From: an uncultured Acidimicrobiales bacterium | Lineage (GTDB): Bacteria; Actinomycetota; Acidimicrobiia; Acidimicrobiales; CATQHL01 | Assembly (NCBI GenBank): GCA_958295925.1 | Contig: CATQHL010000001.1 | Span: forward strand, 881,931-945,930 | Length of the DNA stretch: 64,000 nucleotides | Direction: 5' to 3' | Part shown: positions 51,422 to 60,859 of the stretch, piece after piece | Position numbering within the stretch: the stretch's first letter is position 1 | Layout: the number at the start of each line of letters is the position of its first letter | The notes under the pieces: model-generated | Databases searched by the model: none | Told to the model about the DNA's origin: nothing | Seen by the model: only the letters and a program-made list of their open reading frames with translations | Position numbers and translations under genes: made by a program

Positions 51422-52903
51422 TCAGTCGCTTCGGACGCCCAGGCTGTTCACGTGAGAGAACGCCTGCGGAATGCGGTCGATGAGATCACCCGCGATCATT
51501 CCTGTTGGCGCACAGAGGCGTGCGGCCACCCCGTGAAGATGGGCTGCCGCTGCGGCAGCGTCCAGGGGCCTGCTTCCCTGAGCGAGCAGGGCGCCGATCA
51601 TTCCGCTCAGCACGTCGCCGGTGCCGGCGGTGGCCAGACGGGCGTCGCCGGCGTTCACAATCAGGGCTTCACCGTCGGGCGCTGCCACCACCGTGGCAGC
51701 GCCTTTCAGCAGCACGTGAGCGGTGGTGGTCGCTGCCAGCCTCCTGGCCGCGTCGATGCGGTCTTCCCCGGGCGGCCCTCCAGTGAGCGCACGGTACTCA
51801 CCGTCGTGAGGCGTGATCACCACGGGCGCGGCGACACTGGCGATGAGCCCCGCAAGGTTTCGTCCCAGCGAAGAGAGGGCGTCGCCGTCGAGCACCACGG
51901 GGATGCGCACCTTGGCCAGCAGCCGCCCCACCTCCTCGGCGGTGTGCGCCCCCCTGCCCAGCCCAGGGCCTGCCACCAGCGACTTGAAGCGCTCGGCGTC
52001 GACGAACTCCGACCAACTCCGTGCAGGAAGCTTGTGCGCGACGATCTCCAGTGGGGCTTCAGGGTCGTACGCCTCGCCCGGAATGGACAGCCGCACGTAT
52101 CCCGCACCCGCCCGCAGGGCCGCTCCCGCCGCCAGCCTCGGTGCCCCGAACATCCCGGGCGAGCCGCCGATCACCCAGCAGGCCGAATCCCACTTGTGGG
52201 CGTCGGACGGGCGGCGTGGGCACCGGACCGCTGCGTCGACGTCCCCGAAGAGGTGCATCCGCGCCGAGAGGACGTCAAGGCCGATGTCGGCGAGCGTCAC
52301 CACACCCGCCTTTTGCCTGCCCGCCCCAAATAGGAGACCTGGCTTATAGGCGGCGAAGGTGACCGTGCGCTCCGCCTGCAGCGCCCCGCCTGCAATCGCG
52401 CCGGTGAGCCCGTCGACGCCCGAGGGAATGTCCACCGCCAGGACAGGATCGCTCGTGTGCGGGGGCTCGTAGGGGCGGCTCAGCCCGGTGCCGTAGGCGG
52501 CGTCGATCACCAGGTCGGTGGGGGGGACGCTGTCGTCGCCTGGGGAGATAATCAGACACTCCGTACCGTGCTGGCGAAGGATTCGCGCAGCCGCACGCCC
52601 GTCTGCGCCGTTGTTGCCCCGACCTGCGATGACCACCACGTGCTTCTTGCGCAACGTCTGACGCTGAGGGAGTCTGCGCTGCTTTTTCCGCTTCGACCTG
52701 GGTTGCCTGGGCGGGGTCTGGACGTGCGTATACCCCTGGCGGTGCAGCCCGTAGGACTCCGGGTCGGCCAACTCCTGGCCTGTGAGCATCTCCGCCGCCA
52801 CTGCCGCCACTGCAGCCCCGGCACGCTCGATGAGCGTCTCCGTCGACTGTGGCGAGGCCGCGTCGATGGCGGCCATCTCCGCGGGGGTGACTACGGGAAT
52901 CAT
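51422..52903 (-). CDS. nnr: Bifunctional NAD(P)H-hydrate epimerase/dehydratase
   Basis: This fused YjeF enzyme repairs hydrated NADH/NADPH. The N-terminal epimerase domain (1-190) has VTPAEMAAIDAASPQ, VVVIAGRGNNGADGRAAARI and LVIDAAYGTGLSRPY. The C-terminal dehydratase has GVVTLADIGLD, CWVIGGSPGMFGAPRLAAGA, the GPGLGRG loop, and NAGDARLATAGTGDVLSGMI. A basic insert of about 43 residues (43-86), with a KRKKQRR cluster, separates the first helix from the epimerase beta-strand; common homologues have a short turn there. 493 aa total. Confidence 0.94.
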   Translation of the reverse strand: MIPVVTPAEMAAIDAASPQSTETLIERAGAAVAAVAAEMLTGQELADPESYGLHRQGYTHVQTPPRQPRSKRKKQRRLPQRQTLRKKHVVVIAGRGNNGADGRAAARILRQHGTECLIISPGDDSVPPTDLVIDAAYGTGLSRPYEPPHTSDPVLAVDIPSGVDGLTGAIAGGALQAERTVTFAAYKPGLLFGAGRQKAGVVTLADIGLDVLSARMHLFGDVDAAVRCPRRPSDAHKWDSACWVIGGSPGMFGAPRLAAGAALRAGAGYVRLSIPGEAYDPEAPLEIVAHKLPARSWSEFVDAERFKSLVAGPGLGRGAHTAEEVGRLLAKVRIPVVLDGDALSSLGRNLAGLIASVAAPVVITPHDGEYRALTGGPPGEDRIDAARRLAATTTAHVLLKGAATVVAAPDGEALIVNAGDARLATAGTGDVLSGMIGALLAQGSRPLDAAAAAAHLHGVAARLCAPTGMIAGDLIDRIPQAFSHVNSLGVRSD

Positions 52904-52949
52904 CCTTATGAGATTACGCCCGAGAGTTATTTTCGGCGCGCGCTGGGCG

Positions 52950-55463
52950 CTACCAGCAGGTCACGCTTTTGTCGAGGAGGATGCCGCAGGAGTATTCATG
53001 GCCAACCGCAATGGAAATGAACCGGTCGGACAGCACTTCATGCGAAAGGGGTGAGCCGTATTCGTACCAGGAAGGCAGGTAACATGGAAACGTTGTGGAA
53101 GCATCGCATCCGTCATCGGAATTGCTGAGTTTGTCAGCGAATTCCTTCAATTCCTCATTGATACCGCCCCAGCATTCCACCTCACCCCCTAAACGAACGC
53201 CGCAAGTCCTGTAAATCGAAGATGTCAGTTCCTCAAATTGGCCCTCGGGCGTGGAAGAAGTGACTTTGCGGTTCTCGCCCCAGCAAAATGCTGTCTTGTC
53301 CCGACGCAGGCCGCAAGTGTGAAAAGCGCCCGTCGACAATGATTCGAAGACTTCTTTTACCGGAAACGCGACACCATGAATGTCTGCTCCCCAGCACTCG
53401 GCCTCGCCATCCGGTCGAAGCCCGCAAACGTGATACGGGCCTGCGTCCAGCCGCGTGAATCGTCCGGCGGGAGGGGAGCTAACCGAAAAGTTGTCTATTC
53501 CCCAACACTCCGCTTCGCCGCCAGGCCGCAAGCCGCAGGAAAATTTATGTCCTGCCACCAACTCGATGAAAACACCTTCAGGAGGGGAAAGTTCCCCCCA
53601 TGTTTTCCAGGAGTATGCTCGGCATGGGAATTCTTCGGAAAACTCAACCCTGCCCTCCTTCTCATCGCACGAGAACTGCGAAGCCATACCTCCCCAACAC
53701 TCAGCCTCACCACCCTGCTTTATGCCGCAAATGTGATCCCACCCGGCCGCTAGGCTCGTGAATCTTTCGATAGAGACGATGAGCGCCGAAACATTATAAG
53801 GTCCCCAGCATTCAACTTCACCTTCGGCGCGAATGCCGCAAGCAAATTGACCCACCTGTGAAACACTCAATTCCACATATTCCTCCGCCGGGGGAAGACG
53901 GAGGAACTCTCCCCACCAATCGCTGCATTTGCGATACGGATATGGTCCTTCGTAGCCAACTATCCTTGGTGGACGAAGTAATGAGTAGTGTTGACTTTGC
54001 AAAGTCGAATTCCCCGCGTCAACAGCACTCAAGAAATCCGCCTCTGCTGATCGCGAAACGAGATTATTGCGATCTTTAATCCCAATTGTTATTTGTGAAG
54101 CAGAATATTTGTTTTGCGTCGAATCAGATGACGGCTCTTGTGTCTCCATTCGAACATTTCGAAGATCCGAGTAATACATCGGCTCCAACGAATGCATCTT
54201 TGCTGTAGGACATTCCGCAGGCAAATATTCACCCCAACATGTCAAACGTCCTTCTTCGCGCAAACCGCATCCTGCCGTCGCCTCTCCACTGATCGCCACG
54301 AACGGCCCGCCAGGGACAACTACCCCCTCAGCGCTGTTTGGCCAGAGCGGATTGCCTCCCCAGCACTCAGCAATCCTGTCAAGCCGGAGTCCGCATGTGC
54401 CTCCATCAACGCTGATAGCCGCAAATCTGCCTGAAGGCGGCGACAAATTGCGGTCGGCGTACCATCCCCAGCACTCAACAGTCCCGTCGACTCGCAGACC
54501 ACATGTATGGCTCTCATCCGCTCCCACCATTTCAAACAATCCCTCTGGAGGCTCAGCTTGCCCTCCCACCGCGAGACCACCTTCCCAAGGGCTACCGTTA
54601 TTACTTCCCCAGCACTCGACTATCCCATCTACTCTCACCCCGCAGGCGTGCTTGCCCCCCGTAGCCACTATCTTGAATTTTCCTGCTGGAGGATATTTTC
54701 TATATACTTCGGTCTCAATGCACTCGAGGGATTCGCCCTGAAGCGTGCGATCCGCCTCATCCAGAGCACATATGGGCGTCCCCCAACACTTTACGGAATT
54801 GTCCAAGAGAATTCCGCAAGCATGTTCACCAAGGTGGAACTCATAGCCAGCACTCACCGATCTGAGCAGATCATTTGAAGTATCCGGCTCTACAAATGTG
54901 CTGTTGAGGCTCGTATTTAACCAACATTTTACCTGGTTGTCTATCTGGATTCCACAACTGTGCCTAGACGCACTGCTCACTGCAGTAAATCTACCTTGAA
55001 CATTCTTAGTACGACAATACAGTAAACCTTTATTGTTCAAATAACATTCTTTCGATATTGCTATGATTTCGTCTGTCGGCGCATCCTCGTCCAACAGATC
55101 CGGCCTCGCAACCCCCTCAAGCCTGACCCAGTCAGGTATAGCTAGCAACTCTCTATATTTTGGTGTCTCGACTATATTAGCTGTCTCATCATTTAGTGCA
55201 ACATTAGTATCTATCAAAGAATTATCGCCCTGCACTTCCGAATCACCCTGAGTGTTCGTTTTGACCTGTCCGTCACCGTCACCCTGTCTTTCAGCATCAC
55301 CCTGAATGTCAGTTTCGTCGCGTGTCTCCGGCAATGCCGTAGTGGAACTAGAAGCCACCTGCTGACGATCTTGAGAAATAGAAGAAGTTGTACATCCCAA
55401 CAACAGTACACATATTCCGAGCAAAGCACCCAAGAATATATTATGCCCACACTTTATGGTCAT
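52950..55463 (-). CDS. RCC1-like repeat lipoprotein, 14 repeats (AT-rich copy)
   Basis: The 837-aa protein starts at ATG 55463 behind GAGGAG; its signal peptide ends in ICVLLLGC, so Cys 20 is likely lipidated. An acidic Gln/Asp/Gly-rich spacer contains DIQGDAERQGDGDGQ and QGD motifs. Thirteen clear CG-x-x-x-x-G-x-x-x-CWG repeats follow one divergent repeat (ISKECYLNNKGLLYCRT), 14 in all, and the protein ends exactly on the last CW. A longer inter-repeat segment of about 100 residues lies near the middle and splits the repeats 7+7, as expected for two seven-bladed propellers. Base composition is far more AT-rich than the paralogue at 18810-21152. Confidence 0.88.
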   Translation of the reverse strand: MTIKCGHNIFLGALLGICVLLLGCTTSSISQDRQQVASSSTTALPETRDETDIQGDAERQGDGDGQVKTNTQGDSEVQGDNSLIDTNVALNDETANIVETPKYRELLAIPDWVRLEGVARPDLLDEDAPTDEIIAISKECYLNNKGLLYCRTKNVQGRFTAVSSASRHSCGIQIDNQVKCWLNTSLNSTFVEPDTSNDLLRSVSAGYEFHLGEHACGILLDNSVKCWGTPICALDEADRTLQGESLECIETEVYRKYPPAGKFKIVATGGKHACGVRVDGIVECWGSNNGSPWEGGLAVGGQAEPPEGLFEMVGADESHTCGLRVDGTVECWGWYADRNLSPPSGRFAAISVDGGTCGLRLDRIAECWGGNPLWPNSAEGVVVPGGPFVAISGEATAGCGLREEGRLTCWGEYLPAECPTAKMHSLEPMYYSDLRNVRMETQEPSSDSTQNKYSASQITIGIKDRNNLVSRSAEADFLSAVDAGNSTLQSQHYSLLRPPRIVGYEGPYPYRKCSDWWGEFLRLPPAEEYVELSVSQVGQFACGIRAEGEVECWGPYNVSALIVSIERFTSLAAGWDHICGIKQGGEAECWGGMASQFSCDEKEGRVEFSEEFPCRAYSWKTWGELSPPEGVFIELVAGHKFSCGLRPGGEAECWGIDNFSVSSPPAGRFTRLDAGPYHVCGLRPDGEAECWGADIHGVAFPVKEVFESLSTGAFHTCGLRRDKTAFCWGENRKVTSSTPEGQFEELTSSIYRTCGVRLGGEVECWGGINEELKEFADKLSNSDDGCDASTTFPCYLPSWYEYGSPLSHEVLSDRFISIAVGHEYSCGILLDKSVTCW

Positions 55464-55491
55464 ACAACTCCTCATTGCTAATAGACATCCA

Positions 55492-55701
55492 TCACGAAGC
55501 CGGAATTGTCGCAGAATTGACTGAACTCCAGGCAGACTTTTCGCCTGTGCTATACACCGAACGCACTTGAAATGAATACGTAGTGCCGGGAGTCAATCCA
55601 TAGAAATAATATATAGTGGAGGTTGTCGATACAGGTGCTTCAGTTCCCTTACGCACCTCGCAACCGGAAACGTCGTTCATCGCTCCCCATCTAAGCTCAA
55701 T
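55492..55701 (-). pseudogene. Orphan fibronectin type III domain remnant
   Basis: In frame are IELRWGAMNDVSGCEVRKG and then STIYYFYGLTPGTTYSFQVR and SVYSTGEKSAWSSVNSATIP, the C-terminal two thirds of an FN3 domain, closing with a stop. A TGA lies directly before IELRWG, so the upstream part of the gene is gone. The ATG at 55680 is inside the domain and not a real start. It lies 28 nt before the RCC1-like lipoprotein start and appears to be the tail of a lost surface protein. Confidence 0.65.
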
Positions 55702-55796
55702 TCAATCGCTGCAATTTTACTAGCATTCAACATTATTGATCCGTCCTACTCTGTTATACGATATTTTCCTAGTGCAGCCCAAAGAACTTGCACTAC

Positions 55797-56984
55797 TCAA
55801 GGTGGGCACCATTCGAGATGCCCAAATTCAATAGTTATCCAATATTGGTCAAGTATACTTGGCACACAGCCAGATAGCTGGTGATTATCTTGGTTGGAGT
55901 AATGTCTATCTTGGTTAGGGTTCTGTCCTCCAATAGACAACATTATATACCTTTCCGGTACAGTGTTCTGACTCTTGCGGGTTCCTAGAAAGACCCAACG
56001 AGCTGGAATTGTTCCACTAAAATCATTGTTAAATAGATAAACAGTTTGAAGTTTTTGCAGTCTTTCTAACCAAGCTGGCAGAGGGCCTGTCAACTCATTG
56101 TCAGATAAGTAAAGTTCTTTAAGGTTCTCGAGTCTACTCAACTCTGAAGGAATTGAGCCACGCAATTTATTCATCGAAAGATCTAGTTCAGTTAATGCAG
56201 TCAGCTTACCCAGTTCAGGAGGAATGTGACCACGAAGAACACTACTATCCGGATTGCCTGCCGGAGTGCTCCCATCTACACGGATAACTCGCCTTTGCGC
56301 ACGACCGTCGATGTTCACTAGTGCGGTCTCTATTCCATACCATTTAATTATTGGTTGACTTCCTTCCCAGTCGAGCGCTTCACTGAAACCATTTCCGATT
56401 AGCTTATCCTTTGCTTCTAAGAGAGCCTCACAATCTCTCAGCAAACCGGGATTGTTGTCATCGTATCTAATTGCTCCGTAGTAGCAAGGTGAAATGTAAT
56501 CCTCCAAGCTGATGGGCGAAGACAAGATAGGTGGGTCTCCAGTGATGGCAACATCATATTGGTAATATCTATGTAATGGCAAAACTACCTTATTTCCTTC
56601 GAGCAGCAGACCTAGCTCAACATTTCCCGAAGAAAGCCAGCGCGCTCCCACTTCAAGGAAAGTAGCACCGTCGTCGGTGCCTACAATTATTCGCGTAGAG
56701 TAGTGCCATTTTCCCAATTCAGACCCATCCGACAATAGAAAACGATTGGGAAGTTCAGGATCAAGATCTTTTCCATTTACCCTCAAGCCGAGTTCGACGT
56801 TGCCTGACGGTAATTTTCTGCCCCAAACCCGTGCAATCAGCGGATTATCCCAGTAATAGACCCTCTCACTACTACCAGGGTTTGTCCAGGAGCCTTGAGC
56901 AAACGCAGTCTGCGCCCCGAATACGTTTACAAGCAGAGTTGAAGCAAGCACCAGTGCCAGGAATTCCGATACGAAACGCTTCAT
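55797..56984 (-). CDS. Secreted plant-type leucine-rich-repeat protein
   Basis: The 395-aa protein from ATG 56984 has a Sec signal peptide with cleavage after QTAFA. The N-terminal half holds two copies of a strand-rich module (KLPSGNVELGLRVNGKDLD and WLSSGNVELGLLLEGNKVVL). The C-terminal half has about four LRRs of the plant receptor-like type: HIPPELGKLTALTELDLSMN, KLRGSIPSELSRLENLKELY and ELTGPLPAWLERLQKLQTVY. It ends with a Cys-containing cap (SGCVPSILDQYW, HLEWCPP). Composition is AT-rich relative to acpS upstream. An extracellular adhesion or binding role is the likely guess. Confidence 0.83.
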   Translation of the reverse strand: MKRFVSEFLALVLASTLLVNVFGAQTAFAQGSWTNPGSSERVYYWDNPLIARVWGRKLPSGNVELGLRVNGKDLDPELPNRFLLSDGSELGKWHYSTRIIVGTDDGATFLEVGARWLSSGNVELGLLLEGNKVVLPLHRYYQYDVAITGDPPILSSPISLEDYISPCYYGAIRYDDNNPGLLRDCEALLEAKDKLIGNGFSEALDWEGSQPIIKWYGIETALVNIDGRAQRRVIRVDGSTPAGNPDSSVLRGHIPPELGKLTALTELDLSMNKLRGSIPSELSRLENLKELYLSDNELTGPLPAWLERLQKLQTVYLFNNDFSGTIPARWVFLGTRKSQNTVPERYIMLSIGGQNPNQDRHYSNQDNHQLSGCVPSILDQYWITIEFGHLEWCPP

Positions 56985-57065
56985 AATTCCTCTCAAGACT
57001 GCACATTCCGTAAAGCTAGAAACTAGCTCTAGCTTCAATGTTCCGGCATCATACCTGCAATTGGC

Positions 57066-57431
57066 TCAAACACAAACGGGCAAGGCAACCGCTACTGCAA
57101 CACTATCGGTGTGGGAGAGGCTGATCTGCCAGCCGCTCACGCCCATCTGTTCGGCGCGCTCAGCGGCACGACCATGCAATACGATATTGGGCTGCCCGGA
57201 AGGACTGCGCAGCACCTCCACTTCGCGAAATGCCACTTCCCCAAAGCCTGCACCTAGGGCCTTCATAACGGCCTCCTTGGCGGCAAAGCGGGCTGCGTAG
57301 CGCTCGGAAGGGTCGGACTTCAACTCGGCGTAAGACCGCTCTCCTTCCGAAAAAAGGCGCAAGACGATTCTCGGCCTTCGGATCAGCAAATGCCGCATTC
57401 GGGGCACATCCACCACATCAATCCCTATCAC
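57066..57431 (-). CDS. acpS: Holo-[acyl-carrier-protein] synthase
   Basis: AcpS moves the phosphopantetheine group of CoA onto acyl carrier protein. The 121-aa protein has the magnesium site Asp in MIGIDVVDVPRMRHLLIR, the second motif in ERYAARFAAKEAVMKALGAG, and ISLSHTDSVAVAVA at the end. The start overlaps the glmS stop by 4 nt. It is the last conserved gene before the inserted surface-protein cargo. Confidence 0.95.
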   Translation of the reverse strand: MIGIDVVDVPRMRHLLIRRPRIVLRLFSEGERSYAELKSDPSERYAARFAAKEAVMKALGAGFGEVAFREVEVLRSPSGQPNIVLHGRAAERAEQMGVSGWQISLSHTDSVAVAVALPVCV

Positions 57432-60400
57432 TGCGACTCCTGTCGCCAGCGGTCGGCAAGCTCATACACGTCTCCTGTCAGCAGATCAAGCACCGGCGCC
57501 TCGGCCAGACGCCGCTCGTCGAATTCGACCTCGGTCTCGGTGACGGCGTTGCGTAGACGGTTGTAGCGGTCCCTGTAACGGCGCAGAACTTCTTTTACGG
57601 CCCTTGCCTTGAGACGATCATGCAGTTCCACATGTATAAGCACCAAACCGACCGTCTCCCCGCCACGCACCTCCGGCGACAGCAAGATCACCCGCCCGTC
57701 CCTTCGTCCTTTAGTGAGCAAGACCCGACGCTCCCTGCAAACCTGCCGCTTGGTTCCCCGCAGCACAGGGTCGTCGTCGACCCTTGAGCGGAACTCCAGC
57801 GACACGCCGCTGCGGTGTGTCACAGCTATGCGATCTCCATCGACTTCATAGCGGATGCTGCCGTTAACCCTCGCAACCGCCGACGAAAGACCGACAAGCG
57901 TGGAAAGTGTCTCGTAGCTGAGACGCTCTGCACTTGCTCCGGCGGCCCAGACAGCCTTGGCGAGAGTCGATTCCAGCAAGAATTCCTCGCTGCGGGAGAT
58001 CCCGACCGTGACCGTCTTGGCCTGGTGGCGGATGGCATCCACCGGACGCTTAAGCTCATCGGCGGCCTCCCCGACGGCGGCGAGCAGGCTCTCCAGCGCG
58101 TCCGCCGGCGTGCCCATGCGCCCAAACTCCAACTCGAAGGCCGCCAGCGGCACGTCTCCGAGGACGTATCTGAAGAGCGAAGAAACGCTCACCGCCGACG
58201 ATGGCGGCAGGTGACCGTCGTAGTGACCTGACCGCAGGAGTCGGCTGAAATCCTCGGCGTGAACCCTCAGCTCAGGCTCCAGTCGCTTCGCCAGCCCCGC
58301 AGCGTCGGGGGCTGACCCCGCAGGCGTCTCTTCAAGAGCAGCCAACACTGCGGCACGGGTGCGGCGAAGAGGCTCCGCCCCGGCATCAATAGCCAGGGCC
58401 GCTTCGTAGGCAAATAGGTGGCCTGCCATGGCGGCCAGCACGAACGCAAGCTCAGGGTGGACTTCGGGCAGCTGCACAACGTCGTCGCACACCTCGGAGA
58501 AGCTGGAGTGGTCGGTCATTACAACGGGGGCACCGCTGTGGGCGCGGTATATGTCCACCTCCTTGACCACGTCCTTGGCAACGGCCTGCGGGTCGCCCTG
58601 TCCGTCTTGGGCTCTGCGGCCATTCAGACCGGCGGCGCAGACCAGTATGAGAGGCTCGGCGGAGAGGTCTATGTGCTTCTTGTTCTCGGTCACGTCGCAG
58701 GAGACCGTGCGGTAGCAGAGCTCGGAGAGCTTGATCCTCAGCTCCTCGGCGGCCAGGCGGTTTCGTCCGTTGCCGACGGTCGCCCAGTGGCGACGGGGAG
58801 GCGCCAGTCGTCTGGCAATTTCGGCGATTCGCGGACGAGCCCGCAGCACTTCCTGCATGGCCTCGGGCAGTGTTTCCAGCGCTGCCAGGAGCTCGCTTCG
58901 GCGCTCTTCGTCTTCGGCGCGATAACCGGGTTTCAGCCGCTCCCCGAGGGCGAACCCCAACAAAAAGCCCGCAGCCACCTGCGCGTAGAACGCCTTGGTG
59001 GAGGCCACGCTCATCTCAACGTCGCGCCCGTCTGAGGTGTAGAGCACCCCGTCGGCCCTGTTCGCCAGATCGCTCTCACGCCGATTCACCACCGCCAGGA
59101 TGAGCGCCCCCCTCGCCTTGGCCAAATCAACCGTGCGGTTGGTGTCGGTGGTCGTGCCCGACTGGCTGACGGCCACTACCAGGCAGTCGGACATGTCGCC
59201 GCTGAGGTCGAAGCCTGAGAGTTCGCTTGCAGGCAACGCAGACGCCGACACGCCGCTGCCAGCCAACTCCGCAGCCAGGACATCGGCCATGGCCATTGCC
59301 GCCACCGCCGCAGTGCCCTGCCCGATGCAGATGATTCGACGAATGCCTGCGAGGTCGAAGGGCAGCGCTTCGCCGAGATCCGCTCGGCGCCCCCCAGGCG
59401 GGCCGACGATGCGGCCAGCCAGCGTCTTGGCGAAAGAAGCCGGCGCCTCGCTGATCTCCTTAAGCAGGTAGTGCGGAAAGTCGCCGCGGTGAACGTCAGC
59501 TGAGGAAATCCTGGTGAGCGTCGGCCGGCCGACTTCCATCTCCAAGCCGTCGCAGCCGATTCTTCGAATCCCGTCCGTTGCCACCGGTTCCCCGGCCGGG
59601 CTCTCGCTGCCCGGTGCGCCAACGGATGCCGCATCGGAAGCGCCGACGACGACTTCGGCGGCAGCAGCGGTTGGCGCTATCCGCGTGTCAAGCAGCACTA
59701 TCTCGCCGTCCCCGCCAAAGCCCCCGTCTAGACGCAGGTAACTACTCGTCTGCTCCACCAGGGCGTGCGGTTCGGACACCACCAGAAATGCGTCATCGGA
59801 TAGTCCTGCGTACAGCGCCTGGCCGCTGCCCTGGCGAGCCAGCAGCAGCCGGGAGGGGTCGTCGAGCGCGCACGCCACAATGGCGTGGGAGCCTTTGAAA
59901 TCGCTCACGGAGGAGCGGAAGGCTTCCAGCAGCCCCATGCCCTCCCGACGCCTGCGATGAAGCAGCCCAGGTATCACTCGGGAGTCGGTGCTGATTGCCC
60001 CGGGGTAGTCCAGGCCGTGTTCCTCCACGAGTTCGGCGTAGTTGTCGACGTCGCCGTTGACGGCGGCCAGCACGAACGGAGACCCGTCGCTTAGAGGCGA
60101 GGCCACAGGGTGGGCGTTGGGTTCGGTGATGGCGCCCACGCTGGCCCAACGGGTGTGCGCCAAGACGCTGCAGATTGCCCCAGGCAGCGCCACAGCCCTA
60201 TGCAGCGCCTTGTCGGCAGCCAGAGCAAGCCCCAGGGCGCGGGTGTTGTCGCCAAGTTCGCCTATCTCGGCCGCCACCTTGTAGATGAAAGCAGCCGTGT
60301 TTTCGAAGGCGAGGCGGCTGCCGGAACGAATCAGCGGGTCCTCGGCGCTTGGGCAACCGGAGGAAGCGAGATGCTGCTCCAGCCCTTCGGCACTCACGAT

Positions 60401-60859
60401 TATGGCAAGCCCAGCGGAGTCGCGGCCCCGCACCTCCAGGCGGTCGAGCGCCGAGAGCGCAACAGCTATGCCCCACCAGTTGGCTATGAGTTCAGAATCG
60501 GCGGACGCGGCTTCCTCGCCCAGGTAACCCGCTATGGCGCGCGCCTCGCGCAGCCTGTCCATGCGAATATTCCAGATGGCGTCGGCGAGGTCGTCTGGCA
60601 AGTCGGGGCACGTCTCCTCGGCACGCGCCAGGCAGGCGGCCACATCCTCCCGCAATGCCCAGTCCCGGACGAGGGCGGCGATTCCATACGGGCCGCGCAT
60701 CCGCTGAGCCGCATTCCCCACTCGGCCCGCGAAGTCCTCCACCTCGGCAGGGTCGACAACCTCGCCGGAGGGCGGCTGCAGCCAGTCCCTAATCTCCTCC
60801 CCGCTTGGCGGGGCGCTCACCGGCCCTCGGCGCCTCATGACGGCCGCTATTCCGCACAT
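57428..60859 (-). CDS. glmS: GlmS-like glutamine:fructose-6-phosphate amidotransferase, doubled in size
   Basis: GlmS makes glucosamine 6-phosphate for the cell wall. The 1143-aa protein is nearly twice the usual length. Cys2 (MCGIAAV) is the glutaminase nucleophile, but a helical insert of about 120 residues (12-132) separates it from ALDRLEVRGRDSAGLAIIVS. LAHTRWASVGAITEPNAHPV and NGDVDNYAEL complete the glutaminase, with NGD instead of the common HNGIIENY. Two SIS domains follow (CLVVAVSQSGTTTDTNRTVD; HWATVGNGRNRLAAEELRIK). After a KRPVDAIRHQAKTVTVG segment a further 190-odd unfamiliar residues extend the C-terminus. It starts in the glmM stop (TGATG). Context strongly supports GlmS. Confidence 0.88.
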   Translation of the reverse strand: MCGIAAVMRRRGPVSAPPSGEEIRDWLQPPSGEVVDPAEVEDFAGRVGNAAQRMRGPYGIAALVRDWALREDVAACLARAEETCPDLPDDLADAIWNIRMDRLREARAIAGYLGEEAASADSELIANWWGIAVALSALDRLEVRGRDSAGLAIIVSAEGLEQHLASSGCPSAEDPLIRSGSRLAFENTAAFIYKVAAEIGELGDNTRALGLALAADKALHRAVALPGAICSVLAHTRWASVGAITEPNAHPVASPLSDGSPFVLAAVNGDVDNYAELVEEHGLDYPGAISTDSRVIPGLLHRRRREGMGLLEAFRSSVSDFKGSHAIVACALDDPSRLLLARQGSGQALYAGLSDDAFLVVSEPHALVEQTSSYLRLDGGFGGDGEIVLLDTRIAPTAAAAEVVVGASDAASVGAPGSESPAGEPVATDGIRRIGCDGLEMEVGRPTLTRISSADVHRGDFPHYLLKEISEAPASFAKTLAGRIVGPPGGRRADLGEALPFDLAGIRRIICIGQGTAAVAAMAMADVLAAELAGSGVSASALPASELSGFDLSGDMSDCLVVAVSQSGTTTDTNRTVDLAKARGALILAVVNRRESDLANRADGVLYTSDGRDVEMSVASTKAFYAQVAAGFLLGFALGERLKPGYRAEDEERRSELLAALETLPEAMQEVLRARPRIAEIARRLAPPRRHWATVGNGRNRLAAEELRIKLSELCYRTVSCDVTENKKHIDLSAEPLILVCAAGLNGRRAQDGQGDPQAVAKDVVKEVDIYRAHSGAPVVMTDHSSFSEVCDDVVQLPEVHPELAFVLAAMAGHLFAYEAALAIDAGAEPLRRTRAAVLAALEETPAGSAPDAAGLAKRLEPELRVHAEDFSRLLRSGHYDGHLPPSSAVSVSSLFRYVLGDVPLAAFELEFGRMGTPADALESLLAAVGEAADELKRPVDAIRHQAKTVTVGISRSEEFLLESTLAKAVWAAGASAERLSYETLSTLVGLSSAVARVNGSIRYEVDGDRIAVTHRSGVSLEFRSRVDDDPVLRGTKRQVCRERRVLLTKGRRDGRVILLSPEVRGGETVGLVLIHVELHDRLKARAVKEVLRRYRDRYNRLRNAVTETEVEFDERRLAEAPVLDLLTGDVYELADRWRQESQ

